From positions 744,001 through 808,000 of the forward strand of contig NW_020167534.1 in NCBI RefSeq assembly GCF_001641265.1: a stretch of DNA of 64,000 bases, in the 5' to 3' direction. Below the pieces are notes generated by a model. That model was not told where the DNA came from. It made no database searches and saw nothing but the letters and a program-made list of their open reading frames with translations. Source of the stretch: Pseudogymnoascus destructans. Lineage: Eukaryota; Ascomycota; Leotiomycetes; Thelebolales; Thelebolaceae. Every line of letters begins with the position of its first letter. Position 1 is the first letter of the stretch. Position numbers and translations under genes: made by a program. This document shows, in pieces, positions 1-10,037 of this stretch.

Positions 1-171
1 AGGAATATACGTAGAATCCTGGTCTATTGATACGAAGACTGAACGCTGACCTTCCTCCGAAGGTCCGCGTTCCTACTATATAGTTCTACGTGTCCTGTCC
101 GGACCGACATGCCTCCGTCTTGGCACTGGATGGCACGTGAGTATTGCCCGCACGTGATTCAGTTCGTGACA
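1..171 (-). repeat. 3' LTR of gypsy-1 (left, truncated by window start)
   Basis: Near-identical to 6956-7124, with a handful of substitutions and one 3-bp indel. The inner end is TGTCAC on the minus strand, next to the purine tract. The outer end lies before base 1. Confidence 0.9.
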
Positions 172-441
172 ATATCCCCCCCTTTGAGGCTCAAGCCCCT
201 TTGAGCCCCCGATCCCGAGATTGCTCGGCCCGTATTGTAAAGTGTGGTGGTGGCCGCTTATTGAGCGAGGCACGCTTGGTAAGCAGAGCCCACCCCGCTA
301 CGCGTTGTTGTTGTTGTTTTGGTTTGTTGTGGTGAACTTCCCACTTTCTGGCTTTGCTTCTCCTTTTGTTTTGACACAACCCAACTTCTTCACCACCCCA
401 AAGCTGCACTCTCGCAGCAACCCCGTGACCTATGCGTGAGC

Positions 442-2526
442 TTACTGCCTCTTGTGGTATGGTTCTAGCAATGACACGTGGAAGGTTGGGTGAATCCCCA
501 TGTCCCATGGCAACTCAAGCCTATAGGCCTGCTTTCCAATGATCTCTACGATCTTGAAGGGCCCTACGAACTGTTTCGCGAGCTTTCTGTTTGGCCTCTG
601 CAGCTTGATGTACTTTGTGGAAAGGAGGACCTGGTCCCCTATGCTATATTCCTTTGGCTTTCTTTTGAGATTGTAGTGCTTCGTCTGCAACTGCGCCGCT
701 CGGAGCCAATGGTGCGCAAGCACTTCCCTTTACTCCTGTAGCTTCTGTATTCTTTCAAACGGCTCGAGTGCGTCCCCCTTTTGAGGGGTGTCAGCGACAC
801 TCACGTCTGGCATACGAGGATCAAAGCCTTTTAATGCCCGGAAAGGTGTTGTTTGAATTGTCGAATGGAAGGAGTTATTATATGAGAACTGGGCGATGGG
901 TAGGAGTACTACCCACTCATCCTGGGAGCTTGTGCAATACGACCGAAGGTAGTGTTCGATTGTTTGATTCTGGCGCTCAGTTTGTCCATCCGTCTGCGGG
1001 TGGAAAGCGGTGCTCAAACGCTGGCGAATCTTTAAGAAATAACAGAGGCAAGACCAGTAGCTACTTGTGAATACAGATCCCCTATCGGAGACAATTCCCT
1101 TTGGAATCCCGAACTCTGTGATAACGTAGCGGAGGATAAGCATTGCCAAATCATTGGCATTCACCGTCTTATTCGTTGCGATATATAAGGCGTACTTTGT
1201 GTATCGATCCACAACTACAAGTATGGAATCGTACGCCTTCTTCATCAACGGGTGAAGGCTTTGTGGGAGGCCCATTATGAAGTCCATAGAGATCTCTTCT
1301 CCTGGGCTGTTTGGTTGTGGAAGCGGCTGCAACTCGCCGTATGGGCGGTGACGCTTCACTACCATTTTCTGGCAGATTTGACAGGTCTTAACGTATTCCT
1401 TTACGTCCTCCCTCATTTTTGGCCACTTGTACTTCCGAGTAAGTAGTTCTGTGGTCTTTGCCATGCCAAAGTGACCTGCTAATGGGTCATCATGATGGAT
1501 TTGGAGGAGCTCTTCAATGAGGGCTGGGTCTCGAGGAAAGGGGATGATGCCTTCCCTCGAAAGGACCCCGCTTTCCTGATGAAGAGCCCACTCTCTCTCT
1601 ACACCTTCCGTCCGTGGACACCTCTTTGTCATTCGCAACGCTCGATCCTTCAAGAATGGGTCACCACTTTGGACTTGAACGATGAGCTTGCGAAGATCAA
1701 GGGATGGCTCCTCGTACGGTGCTTCTGTAGCTGCCTCTCGCATCACGTGACAGCGAGGCAGGAAAGCTTGCGTATCCTCTGCGTGCCCCTCACGGGGGTG
1801 CAGCTTTAACTTGTCCACTTCGTGGAGGATATCTTGGGTTACCGTTCGCTCGCCCGCTTTTGCGAAGACGGCGCGGATTCGAGTACTCTTTTGCGACGCA
1901 TCGCCCTCGCTGTTCTCTACAGCTTTGCTATAGCCACGGGCCAACTTCTGCTGAAGCATGGGTAACAACCCATCAAATGCTTGATGTTGCGTTTCGACGT
2001 AGTCCGGTCTGCGACTCAGACCGTCTGCGGGGTTGGTGCGGCCAGGCCTATGTTCAATCTGAAAATCGAAACCTGCTAGGAACTCGATCCAGTGGGCCTG
2101 CCGATTATTGATTGATACTTTCTTCATGAAGTAAATCAGATTATTATGATCCGTCCATACTATAACGGGAAAATTGCTATCTTGACAGTAGTGACGCCAA
2201 TGCTTAAAGGCCGCGACGATTGCGAGGAGCTCAATATCATGGGTGTCATACCTAATCTCTGCGTCTTTCAACTTCCTAGAATAGAAGGCAATGGGGTGCC
2301 ACCGTGTGACCCCCGCTTCGTCAGTGTATGGCTGCGTTAGAATTCCCGCAATCGCCATTCCTGAGCCGTCAGTCTCTAATCTTATGGGCTGAGCTGGGTC
2401 GAAGTGGCGGAGGAGAGGGGCAGACGTAAAAGCATCTTTTAGCGTTTGAAAATCCCCCGCTGCCTCAACGTTCCATAGGAATGGGCCTGCCTTCTTCCCC
2501 TTATCACTTCCTTTGAGGAGTTCCAT
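442..2526 (-). pseudogene. gypsy-1 pol: RNase H and integrase, one internal stop
   Basis: A single frame of about 695 codons, interrupted only by TAA at 730-732. It begins in the RT/RNase H connection. RNase H motifs are visible (LETDGSGMAIAG, the ELLAIV block and TDHNNLIYF). The integrase zinc finger has H...H (HHDDPLAGHFG) and C..C (CQICQ). The catalytic core has MDFIMGLP, SDRGSVFTS and HPQTDGQTERQNQ (D,D,E). After the TAA, the frame continues into the SH3-like GPFKIVEIIGKQAYRLELP segment and ends at FHVSLLEPYHKRQ without a chromodomain. Upstream of ATG 2526 the same frame reads a TAG three codons before, at the edge of the RT deletion. The integrase would insert cDNA into the genome, but it has no RT partner in this copy. 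Confidence 0.9.
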
Positions 2527-2533
2527 GAGCGGT

Positions 2534-2756
2534 TGCTAATAGGGGGCTCAGCTACCTTATCTACCCCTTCGGGGTTGGGCCCCCACCATCTCGGTTGCGA
2601 GTCGGGTCCGGGCGCCATCTTGCAGTCTTCCAGCCTAATAGCGGCCTTAGGCGCCAAGGCCTCCCTTAGCGGCCTTGGCAGCCTAGGGCGCTCTAGCGGG
2701 GCGCCCCAGACGCGGACCCGCGACCGACACTTCTTACTTCCTACCTACCCGTGACA
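2534..2756 (-). repeat. GC-rich insert replacing the RT domain; possible solo LTR
   Basis: These 223 bp sit exactly where the reverse transcriptase should be. On the minus strand the block starts TGTCACGGG and ends ATTAGCA, so it has TG...CA ends like an LTR. The start TGTCAC is shared with the gypsy-1 LTR, but the rest differs. It is markedly GC-rich, with self-complementary stretches around GCCAAGGCCGCTAAGG and GGCCTTGGCGCC. There is no matching 5-bp duplication on its flanks (GCGGT versus CTGTT). It could be a solo LTR left by a second element, or filler DNA at a deletion junction. Confidence 0.35.
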
Positions 2757-2793
2757 CTGTTGGTGTAGGTTGGGGTTCTTGGGAGTCGTCCAT

Positions 2794-3411
2794 TCAGTGT
2801 AGCATTGCTACATACACTGGTCCGCCTTGCCCCCGCAGCTCTTCTGCCTCCTCGTTTGAGATATACTGGATGTTGTCGGTAGGGAATCGCCACGTCCCTC
2901 GCGTCCAATTAATCACTGGGTTTTCGCGGAGAAGCCATGGATACCCTAACATGAGGTCGTATTCCTCCATGGCCGTAGACGCAAAGAGGTGTTCTCTTTC
3001 CTGCGTCTTGCCCCCATCGTCCTTGATGCGGAGGGTGAGCTGAGACTTTCTGAAGAGAGGTATTTCTTGGCTTCCTACACCCTTTGCTGTGGTATAACTT
3101 GGTTTCCATACTCCCCCTAGCTCTTTTGCTACTAAATGGGATATGAGGTTGGCGGTCGTGCCACTGTCTACAAGCGCGCGAAGTGGTCGCCACGCTTCCG
3201 CTCCTCGTACGTCAACGAGGATTGACAGGTTGTTCTCTCCCTGAGTAACTGCTCTATCCATCGGGGTTTGGATAGAGGGTCCTAGTTTTTTGGTGGCATG
3301 ATACTCCTTGGCAGGTTGTCCTGCTGTACAGCTCGAATATGCGACGCGCCTTCCCCGTTCTGTAAGAAGCACTGAGAGGTTCGGTGTCCCTCCTTTCCAC
3401 AATGGAAACAA
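2794..3411 (-). pseudogene. gypsy-1 retropepsin (protease) frame
   Basis: 205 codons. The retroviral-type aspartic protease active site is LVDSGTTANLIS, and the second landmark is LMLGYPWL. The frame differs from gag: the zinc-knuckle frame overlaps it at about 3300-3400, implying a gag/pol frame change or an indel. The frame closes with TGA at 2794-2796, where the residues after it (MDDSQEPQPTPT) still look like coding sequence. Downstream lies the GC-rich insert, then RNase H. Confidence 0.85.
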
Positions 3412-4137
3412 AGGTTATTGTCCCTACGCCGCTTCTCTTCCTAATCTGAGAGACGCGAGCATTTTACGCCCACTTTGTCTCCGCTTCGACTACCCTGGTA
3501 GGGGTGCGAGCCCCTCTTGAGGGGATTCTCTCCCTTCTTCTCTTCCTTGTGGCCCTTCTGAACTCCCTTTTCCTGACCCTTGAATGGGTTGGCTTTTTCG
3601 AACCGCGAGGCGAGTGCAATGAGGGCGCTTCGCGTCCGCGGAATCTCAGGGTAGGTGATTACCTTTAAGCGTAGATCGGGCCGGAGCTTTGCGAGGAAGT
3701 GCTGAACTTGATGTTCTTCACTGTATTCCTTCAACTCCCCCTCTAACGTCTCGAGGTAGGTCGCAAAGGTTTGCGCAGACTGTCTGGGTCGCTGGCGCGC
3801 CTCCTCGTATTTGATTGCTGTCGAGAGGCCCCGATTGACTGGATCTTCAACGAGATCGAGAAGAAACTTCTTGAACCCCTTCCAGGTCTTCTGGAAGTCA
3901 GGTTCCTTCTCGTGTCGAAGCCATGCATCTCGAGGTTCGCCCTCAAGCCACGTCGCCGCCAAGTCACAGCGGAGCTCGTCTGATTTATTCAGACTTGGCT
4001 CTAACCGAAAGCTTAACTCGCAGCTTGTGACGAATTCCGAATGCTCTCGCACCATTCTTCCCTTATATGGGGCGATCTGCCAGGGTCTTAATCGTCGGTG
4101 TTCGCACCGACCACCCTACAGGTGGTCGGCGAAAGCG

Positions 4138-4310
4138 AGTTGAAGCCTGAAAGCGAGATGAAGCTCGAAAGTGAGATGAAGCCTAAAAGCGAGATGAAGC
4201 CCGAAAGTGAGATGAAGCCCGAAAGCGAGATGAAGCCTGAAAGTGAGATGAAGCCCGAAAGCGAGATGAAGCCTGAAAGCGAGATGAAGCCCGAAAGCGA
4301 GATGAAGCCC
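4138..4310 (+). repeat. 18-bp subterminal tandem repeats of pogo-1
   Basis: About 9-10 copies of an 18-bp unit (GAAGCCYGAAAGCGAGAT) directly inside the left inverted end. The right end carries only about two copies in inverse orientation (near 6429-6465). All frames through the array are open because 18 is a multiple of 3; the apparent SEMKPE peptide repeat is probably not a protein. Likely role by analogy with other DNA transposons: transposase binding sites (inference). Confidence 0.85.
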
Positions 4311-4428
4311 ACCAGGGGTCTTGTACATAGCCGAAGAAGAGATTTACACACAAATTATATATGTTTCTCCCATTCATCTATACACTTGTGACAAAACTGC
4401 TTCGTCGTCGTACTTGAAATCTAATACA

Positions 4429-6226
4429 ATGGATGATGCCCTCCAATTCCTCCGTGACAACCCTTCAGACAAGCCTATAACCGCTGCACGAATATTCAAT
4501 ATAAATGCGAAGACCCTCAATACGAACCTCCGACGAGCGAAACTCAAAGCCCAGGCAGCAAACCCTATTTACGGAGGCCAGAATAAGATACTTTCAGAGG
4601 CACAAATCAAGGCTATATACAAATATGTAGAGGATTCATATTTTGCGGGCTATGGGGCGTCAAAAGCGATGGTTTTTACAGCAATTGGCCACTTGCAGGC
4701 AGCGGAAATACCGCCTAAACCAGCACCTTCATGGTGCTGGTTTCAGAGCTTTATAAAGAGCTCTTCGATCCTCTTTCGAGTTGTCAAAACGAAGCCAATT
4801 GCACAAGTCCGAGTTACGACCCATGATATTTCTGCGGTACAAGACTGGTTTGGAGTGTATTTGGCATGGTGTACTCAACACAATATCCAGCCACAGGATA
4901 TTTATAACTTTGACGAGACTGGTTTTCATGTTGGAGTAGCACCAGGGGAGGATGTAATAGTTCCTGTATCTATTACAGAAGTATGTATAATTCAGTACTT
5001 GTAACTTAATACAATTAAACTGACACTATTAAAGATGTATGTTCCAATGGCCGAAAACTGCAAATCTATTACCGTGATTGAGTCAATCTGTGCTGTTGGA
5101 CAAGTGCTTCCACCAATTATCATTGTACAAGGACGACAACATATGGCATCTTGGTATAATGAGAAATTGACTGGCGATGAGCTTGTATTACTTTCAGACT
5201 CAGGATATACCAATAGCGAGCTCGCAATGCTATATTTGGAGCATTTTATCATTCATACAGGAGCTGGGCCTGATAAACCTCTAAAGGTCCTCCTTATGGA
5301 CAGCCATATCAGTCATACAACACCACGTTATACGGGCAACTTCTATGAATATCCATCCATATCCGCTTCCTTCGCATCTTACGCACATTATGCAGCCACT
5401 TGATGTTGGTGTTTTTCAACCTTATAAACACTGGCACAAGAAGGCAATTCAATATGCTATGCGTAATCTTGATATTGATTATAATATAGCTTCATTCTTT
5501 CGGGATTTGAACGAAATCCGCCAGCAGACGTTCAAGAAAGGAACAATCATTAGGTCCTTTCGTGAAGCTGGAATGTGGCCAATCAATTCTAAAGAAGCTC
5601 TCAAGAAAATGAAAGTTTATACGATTTGTGAGCGCACTCTTGATCCTCCACAAATTCCACAGACTCCAACAAAATTTGTGCATTCTGAGCTCAAATTACG
5701 GCACTGGCAAAGTAAAATACCATGTCTTTTGTCTAGTCCTTCAGCACGAGAATGGGATTCTTGGGCACGTGGTACAGAAAATGTACTTGTTCAAGGAGAA
5801 CTTGCTATTCTACAGTATGATTTATTATCTACAAAAGTAGCTAATGAACAGAAGGCGAAGGTCAAAAGCCGCTCTGTCACTCAAGCAAATACTGGTCCAT
5901 TAACTGCTAAGGATGCATGGAAAAAGATTAATGACAAGGCTAGAAAAGACAAGGAAATTCAAGAGCGAAGGGCGAAATACAAAGCACGAGTAGTGCTTAA
6001 TAAAGTCAAAAAGGAGCTTCATATTCGTGGAGTTGAGGCCCGTAAAGCAGAGCTTTCAAGAAAGCGGCAAGTTAGCCAGATGTTAAAGGCGAAGGAGGAG
6101 GTGCCATCTGATTTACTTATTCCAATTCCAGATCCAGAAAAAATTGCGCAGGAATCAGAGCTTCAAGAAGAAGCCAATACTCAATACTCAATTAATTTCA
6201 ACGATGGGGTACGAATCACAGGCTGA
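4429..6226 (+). pseudogene. pogo-1 transposase (DDE_1 / Fot1-pogo type), frameshifted
   Basis: ATG 4429 opens 184 codons of exon 1 (psq/CENP-B-like N-terminal region, then YNFDETGF, the first catalytic Asp). A 54-bp intron follows at 4981-5034 (GTATGT...AAAG). Exon 2 restarts at 5035 (MYVPMAENC) and carries KVLLMDSHISH. Around 5340 the frame is lost; the next frame resumes with IHPYPLPSHLTHIMQPLDVGVF, the third conserved block, and REAGMWPINS, then a Lys-rich tail to the stop at 6226. Relatives normally read EYC..NNIHPYPLPSHL here, so a small deletion is the simplest explanation. The protein would cut and paste the element, but this copy cannot encode it in one piece. Confidence 0.88.
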
Positions 6227-6955
6227 CGACAACGACGAGACAGGATTTATAAGATTCAGTGGATTGGATACAGACCTATTTGCGGACAGGGAGGATGAAA
6301 ATTTAGACCCAGGGTTGTTTTAAATTTGGGAATAGCTTTAATTTTATCATATGATTCAATCACTCAATTGCTGGTATAGTTGTTTAGATAGTGGTTGTAT
6401 TAGATTCTACATAGTTATGATATCTGGTAGGCTTCAACTCGCTTTCAGGCTTCAACTCGCTTTCGCCGACCACCTGTAGGGTGGTCGGTGCGAACACCAA
6501 CGATTATGCTCTTCAGCAGTCCCCCGTAAGAGACAGAGCTGGACGACGCAACACTTTGATCGTCGACGGGAAGGATTGGCGGTAGAACCTCCGCTACATC
6601 CCCGTCTTCCAACCGCTTCTTTAGCCGCTCAATTCGCTCGGCCGCCTCCTTGAGCTGAAGCTTCACGAGGAGTTCTTCCTCGATAGCCTGGGCGGTTGCT
6701 AGCTGGGCCTCGATCCCTTGCTGGCTTTCAGCTGGTGGCAGAGACGCTGCTTCGAGACTGCCGCTTCCTTCAGTGTCTGTGGTCTGAGTGCGGGTGCGTG
6801 GCGGCATGGTTTCGGCTTCCCTGGCGGAATACTGTAGTCTTTTCTGGTTCTTCTTTGACTTCCCTAACTGGGCTACTCTTCCTAATCGTAGGAATGATGG
6901 AGCGTTCAGAATGTAAAGGACTTCTTGGTGAGTAAGGCAGTGGGAAGTCACGGGA

Positions 6956-7124
6956 AGGAATATACGTAGAATCCTGGTCTATTGATACGAAGACTACGCT
7001 GACCTTCCTCCGAAGGTCTGCGTTCCTACTATATAGTTCTACATGTCCTGTCCGGACCGACATGCCTCCGTCTTGGCACTGAAGGGCACGTGAGTATTGC
7101 CCGCACGTGATTCAGTTCGTGACA
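6956..7124 (-). repeat. 5' LTR of gypsy-1 (right)
   Basis: Matches 1-171. On the minus strand it begins TGTCACGAAC at 7124. The inner limit is uncertain: similarity can only be followed to 6956 because the partner LTR runs off the window; TGGGAAG at 6941 (CA on the minus strand) is a plausible true end. Confidence 0.85.
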
Positions 7125-7512
7125 GCAACCGAAGACAAGGCTGAGATGTAACGCTATCGTGTTTCCTTTTTGGAGACATGCCATCGACGAATCGGTGGCT
7201 GATTGGTGTATCCGAACCAGTGAGAGATTGGTCAGTGAAGCAGGATGGATCCCTGCTGTCAGACACAGCCTCGTCACGCATGGATTAAAACTGGCTACCA
7301 GTGCTGTTTCGTTGGTATATGTGCTATTTGATTGGCATGTCGTTTAGGTAGTACATAATATGCTGTTTGCTGTTTAGTTTTAGCTTTTTTTATTTGCTTA
7401 ACTCCACCTTTGACATGATCACAAGTGGTTCAGCCCGCTTCAGCCTGCTTCAGTCCGCTTTAGCCTCGTTTCGCCTGCTCACATATCACATTCGTGATCG
7501 TTGTGGGAGTCT
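7125..7512. other. Spacer between gypsy-1 and gypsy-2, with short minisatellite
   Basis: No gene seen. At about 7430-7480 there are five or six imperfect 10-bp units (CTTCAGCCYG). Short ORFs here have no recognisable features. Confidence 0.5.
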
Positions 7513-7842
7513 TGTTACGACGGAACAAGAAGGCTGGCCAACTACAGGACAGGAAAGAGGGAGGTCGCATGAGACCGGCCCTGGTACCTGGAGGGGCAGC
7601 GGGGAATAGTAGTTCCGAAAGTATCACGTGACGGACTCGCAGGATGATGAGAAGAATCCTAAGAGTCCAGGACTCCGAGGACTCGAGTGAGTTCCCAGGA
7701 GTCCACTAGGCACGACGCCACTATATAAGTAGATAGTATTTCCTTAGATAGGAGCTTCGTGCTCAACTCAATACAGTATTTGTTATATACTAGTAACGTG
7801 TTACTTGAAGCCTTTGTGTCTGATCCCCTGCCTCCTCTGATA
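7513..7842 (+). repeat. 5' LTR of gypsy-2
   Basis: 330 bp, starts TGTTACGACGG and matches 13965-14294 to TCTGATA. A TATATAAG box-like sequence at about 7722 and a short transcribed leader before gag at 7948 suit a promoter role. No clear tRNA-type primer site follows it. Confidence 0.9.
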
Positions 7843-7947
7843 AGTAAACCTTTATGCAAGAGAACCTCTGTGTCTTCTATCGTTTAGAAGTCAGCGTTAC
7901 ACTTTGAGCACCACTTCTACGAGGCACTGGCTCATACACAAAGCAAC

Positions 7948-9699
7948 ATGTCTGTCGTCAGTTTGAAGGGGAAAATCTCCACCACGCCAACTTCGTCTCA
8001 GAGGTCTAAGCCTGAGAATGAAGAGATGCCCGATGCACCCACCGTCAACGAACTCAAGGAAACTCTACGCGTCAAGTTGCCCGACACTTACTCCGGCAAC
8101 CGAAAGGAACTTGAGGTGTTTTTGCTACAGGTCGAACTGTACCAGCACTTCAATGACGAGAAGTTTCCCACCCAGGAGAGCTATGCCCTGTGGACTGCGT
8201 CCTACCTTAGGGGGGAAGCCCTGCGATGGGTCGAACCATTCCTCAAGGATTATTTCAAATATGAAAGTACCAATGGAAGCATGGCAACTATGCAGACTAT
8301 GTTTGGCAGCTGGAAAGGATTCTGTAAGGAAATCCGACGCATGTTCGGAGACATCGATGAGATTAAGACCGCGAAAGACCATCTGTTTGCACTTAAGCAG
8401 ACTGGCAGCGCCCTCACGTACTCCACAGAATTCCAGAGATATGGCAATCAGACAGGATGGGACGCCAGCGCACTCATCAGCCACTACCGACGTGGGCTGA
8501 AGAGCCATATACGTATGGAACTTGCCCGTTTGGAACAACAACCAACGGACATGGTAGCGCTAATCGAACATACGGTCCGAATCGACAATCGACTATATGA
8601 ATTCCAGAAGGAACGTCGGACCTATGACAAGCCCAAGAAAAGTTACCCCTACCGGGGAAACGAGGGCAGACGACGGGATCAACACCCGCGAGACAACCGT
8701 TGGTCGGACCCAATGGAACTCGATGCCACGTTCAAACCTGGACGACCCCGTGACCCTAAGAAAGACAGACAATTCAAGGAACGACTCTGTTTTAACTGCG
8801 ACAAGCCAGGCCACATGGCCCGAGACTGCAGACAGCCAAAGAAAGGGAACGGCGGACGCAAAGTCGGCAAACAACTCAATGCTACCTGGCAAGGCCGGGG
8901 AGGTTACAACGCCTCAGGGATGCAGTTGAACGCCACATTTGTGAACAAACAGGACTGGGGAATAAACGGCGAAAGCACCCCAGAAGACGAGAGCTCAGAC
9001 GAAGGGTCGGAGGCGGAATCATTCACCGTCTCGGAACAGGAAACCTTCGACGAGCTCGCACCTACGGAACCAATGAGTCCACGGTGCAAGAGCGTAGTAA
9101 GACGCATGGCAAAACACGCCCACGCAAAGATTAGGGCCGAACGAGACAAGCCCAGCGGCCAGAGGAGAATCCCCACGCTTAAGGGCATCTACGGGAACCT
9201 GTTACAGGGACTTCCGTTAGAGTGCAAGGTGGACGACTGCAAGGATGACCTCTGGAGATACTACGACCAACTAACGAATACCCGCAGGCTGCTTGGCACG
9301 TCCCCAGACGTAGCTAAGTTGGAAGCCCAAGAAGCGGAAGAACTGGAGAAGGATGTCGAGCATATGGCTAAACTGAAGAATATGAAAAGCGTCGAACTTT
9401 ACTACCAGGACTGCAGGAGAGCCCTGGAGAAGTACGACGAGAAAGCCAGAGATATGCTCCGACGGGAAAATGCGAGACCCACTCCACGCATCGAAAGGAG
9501 AGCCATGGAGCAACTAGACACGTTCTCCACGCCTCCGAGGGAAGATAGTGCATGGGTGAGAGGACAGCGGGAACTATCAACGACAGACGCAACAGAGACT
9601 GATCATCCCTGGCACGCGTATGTCTACTGGGAGTATTGCAGCGAAGATGACTGCAAGCTCCACTGGAAAAAGAAACACCAGAATCAGTTGTTTCCCTGA
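7948..9699 (+). CDS. gypsy-2 gag polyprotein
   Basis: 583 codons, uninterrupted from ATG 7948. Residues about 40-230 are a Ty3-type retrotransposon gag domain (PDTYSGNRKELEVFLLQ, LRGEALRWVEPFL). A CCHC zinc knuckle follows (CFNCDKPGHMARDC, about residues 281-294), then an acidic and helical C-terminal region. It would form the virus-like particle and bind element RNA. It ends before the protease frame; between 9700 and 10031 an alternative frame carries linker residues (MQLYVVAKIQQRHL) followed by TGA at 10032-10034, directly before the protease ATG. Confidence 0.9.
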   Translation: MSVVSLKGKISTTPTSSQRSKPENEEMPDAPTVNELKETLRVKLPDTYSGNRKELEVFLLQVELYQHFNDEKFPTQESYALWTASYLRGEALRWVEPFLKDYFKYESTNGSMATMQTMFGSWKGFCKEIRRMFGDIDEIKTAKDHLFALKQTGSALTYSTEFQRYGNQTGWDASALISHYRRGLKSHIRMELARLEQQPTDMVALIEHTVRIDNRLYEFQKERRTYDKPKKSYPYRGNEGRRRDQHPRDNRWSDPMELDATFKPGRPRDPKKDRQFKERLCFNCDKPGHMARDCRQPKKGNGGRKVGKQLNATWQGRGGYNASGMQLNATFVNKQDWGINGESTPEDESSDEGSEAESFTVSEQETFDELAPTEPMSPRCKSVVRRMAKHAHAKIRAERDKPSGQRRIPTLKGIYGNLLQGLPLECKVDDCKDDLWRYYDQLTNTRRLLGTSPDVAKLEAQEAEELEKDVEHMAKLKNMKSVELYYQDCRRALEKYDEKARDMLRRENARPTPRIERRAMEQLDTFSTPPREDSAWVRGQRELSTTDATETDHPWHAYVYWEYCSEDDCKLHWKKKHQNQLFP

Positions 9700-10037
9700 T
9701 CCTCGCCCAGGATACACTTCAGAGACGCAGAGCAAGTTCACGCCCTCAGGCGAAGCCAGTCTGAAGGGGACTTGCCTATCAAAAGCAAACAGGTATACGA
9801 AAGATATCCACACCTGCTGAACGACGCAGCAGAGACAGGGAGACGATCTCCCCCAGGACCTCCATTGGAAGCGGATGAATACTATCCCTCCTCGGACGAG
9901 TCAAAAAACTAGGAGTCCTCGACGGTAGGCCACCGGCGAGCGACACGAAGAGGCCTAGTACAGACCAGCTATGCGCCACGACGGGCAGCATGCAACTATA
10001 TGTGGTCGCTAAAATACAACAGCGACACCTCTGAGCA

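Larger units (their letters stand above)
4091..6504 (+). mobile_element. pogo/Tc1-type DNA transposon 'pogo-1'
   Basis: Inverted ends start ATCGTYGGTGTTCGCACCG and continue for roughly 65-70 bp (left from 4091, right end at 6504), including a GACCACC...GGTGGTC palindrome. The element is flanked by TA at 4089-4090 and 6505-6506, the target duplication expected of Tc1/mariner/pogo elements. It carries a DDE transposase and an 18-bp tandem array inside its left end. It sits in the gag of gypsy-1, with its transposase on the strand opposite to gag. Confidence 0.92.
3441..6807 (-). pseudogene. gypsy-1 gag, split by pogo-1
   Basis: The N-terminal part runs from ATG 6807 (MPPRTRTQTTDTEGSG) to the TA at 6505-6506, and includes an acidic coiled-coil-like stretch (ERIERLKKRLEDG). 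The C-terminal part runs from about 4088 to TAG 3441 (retrotransposon gag domain, residues such as LAATWLEGEPRDAWL). Removing 4091-6504 plus one TA (2416 bp) joins the two halves in the same frame (KSIRPWQIAPYKG), so this was one open gag when pogo-1 landed. After TAG 3441 the same frame continues into a CCHC knuckle (CFHCGKEGHRTSQC), so the stop is a nonsense mutation, not the natural end. Confidence 0.9.
1..7124 (-). mobile_element. Ty3/gypsy LTR retrotransposon 'gypsy-1', RT-deleted, with nested DNA transposon
   Basis: Read on the minus strand, the order is 5' LTR (right), gag, protease, RNase H, integrase, 3' LTR (left, cut by the window edge). Next to the left LTR, the minus strand has a purine tract (AAAGGGGGGGATAT) directly before TGTCAC, which is the expected polypurine primer site. 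The RT domain is missing between protease and RNase H. The gag is split by another transposon, and three in-frame stops plus a frame change are present, so the copy is dead. Protease, RNase H and integrase are recognisable by motif. No chromodomain follows the integrase. A 5-bp target duplication cannot be tested because the left end is outside the window. Confidence 0.9.

Noticed and set aside
4138..4310. Tandem repeats as a CRISPR array
   Set aside because: Units are contiguous with no spacers, and the genome is eukaryotic.
4098..4391. 97-codon ORF of SEMKPE repeats
   Set aside because: Translation of an 18-bp DNA repeat open in several frames on both strands; it overlaps the transposon end.
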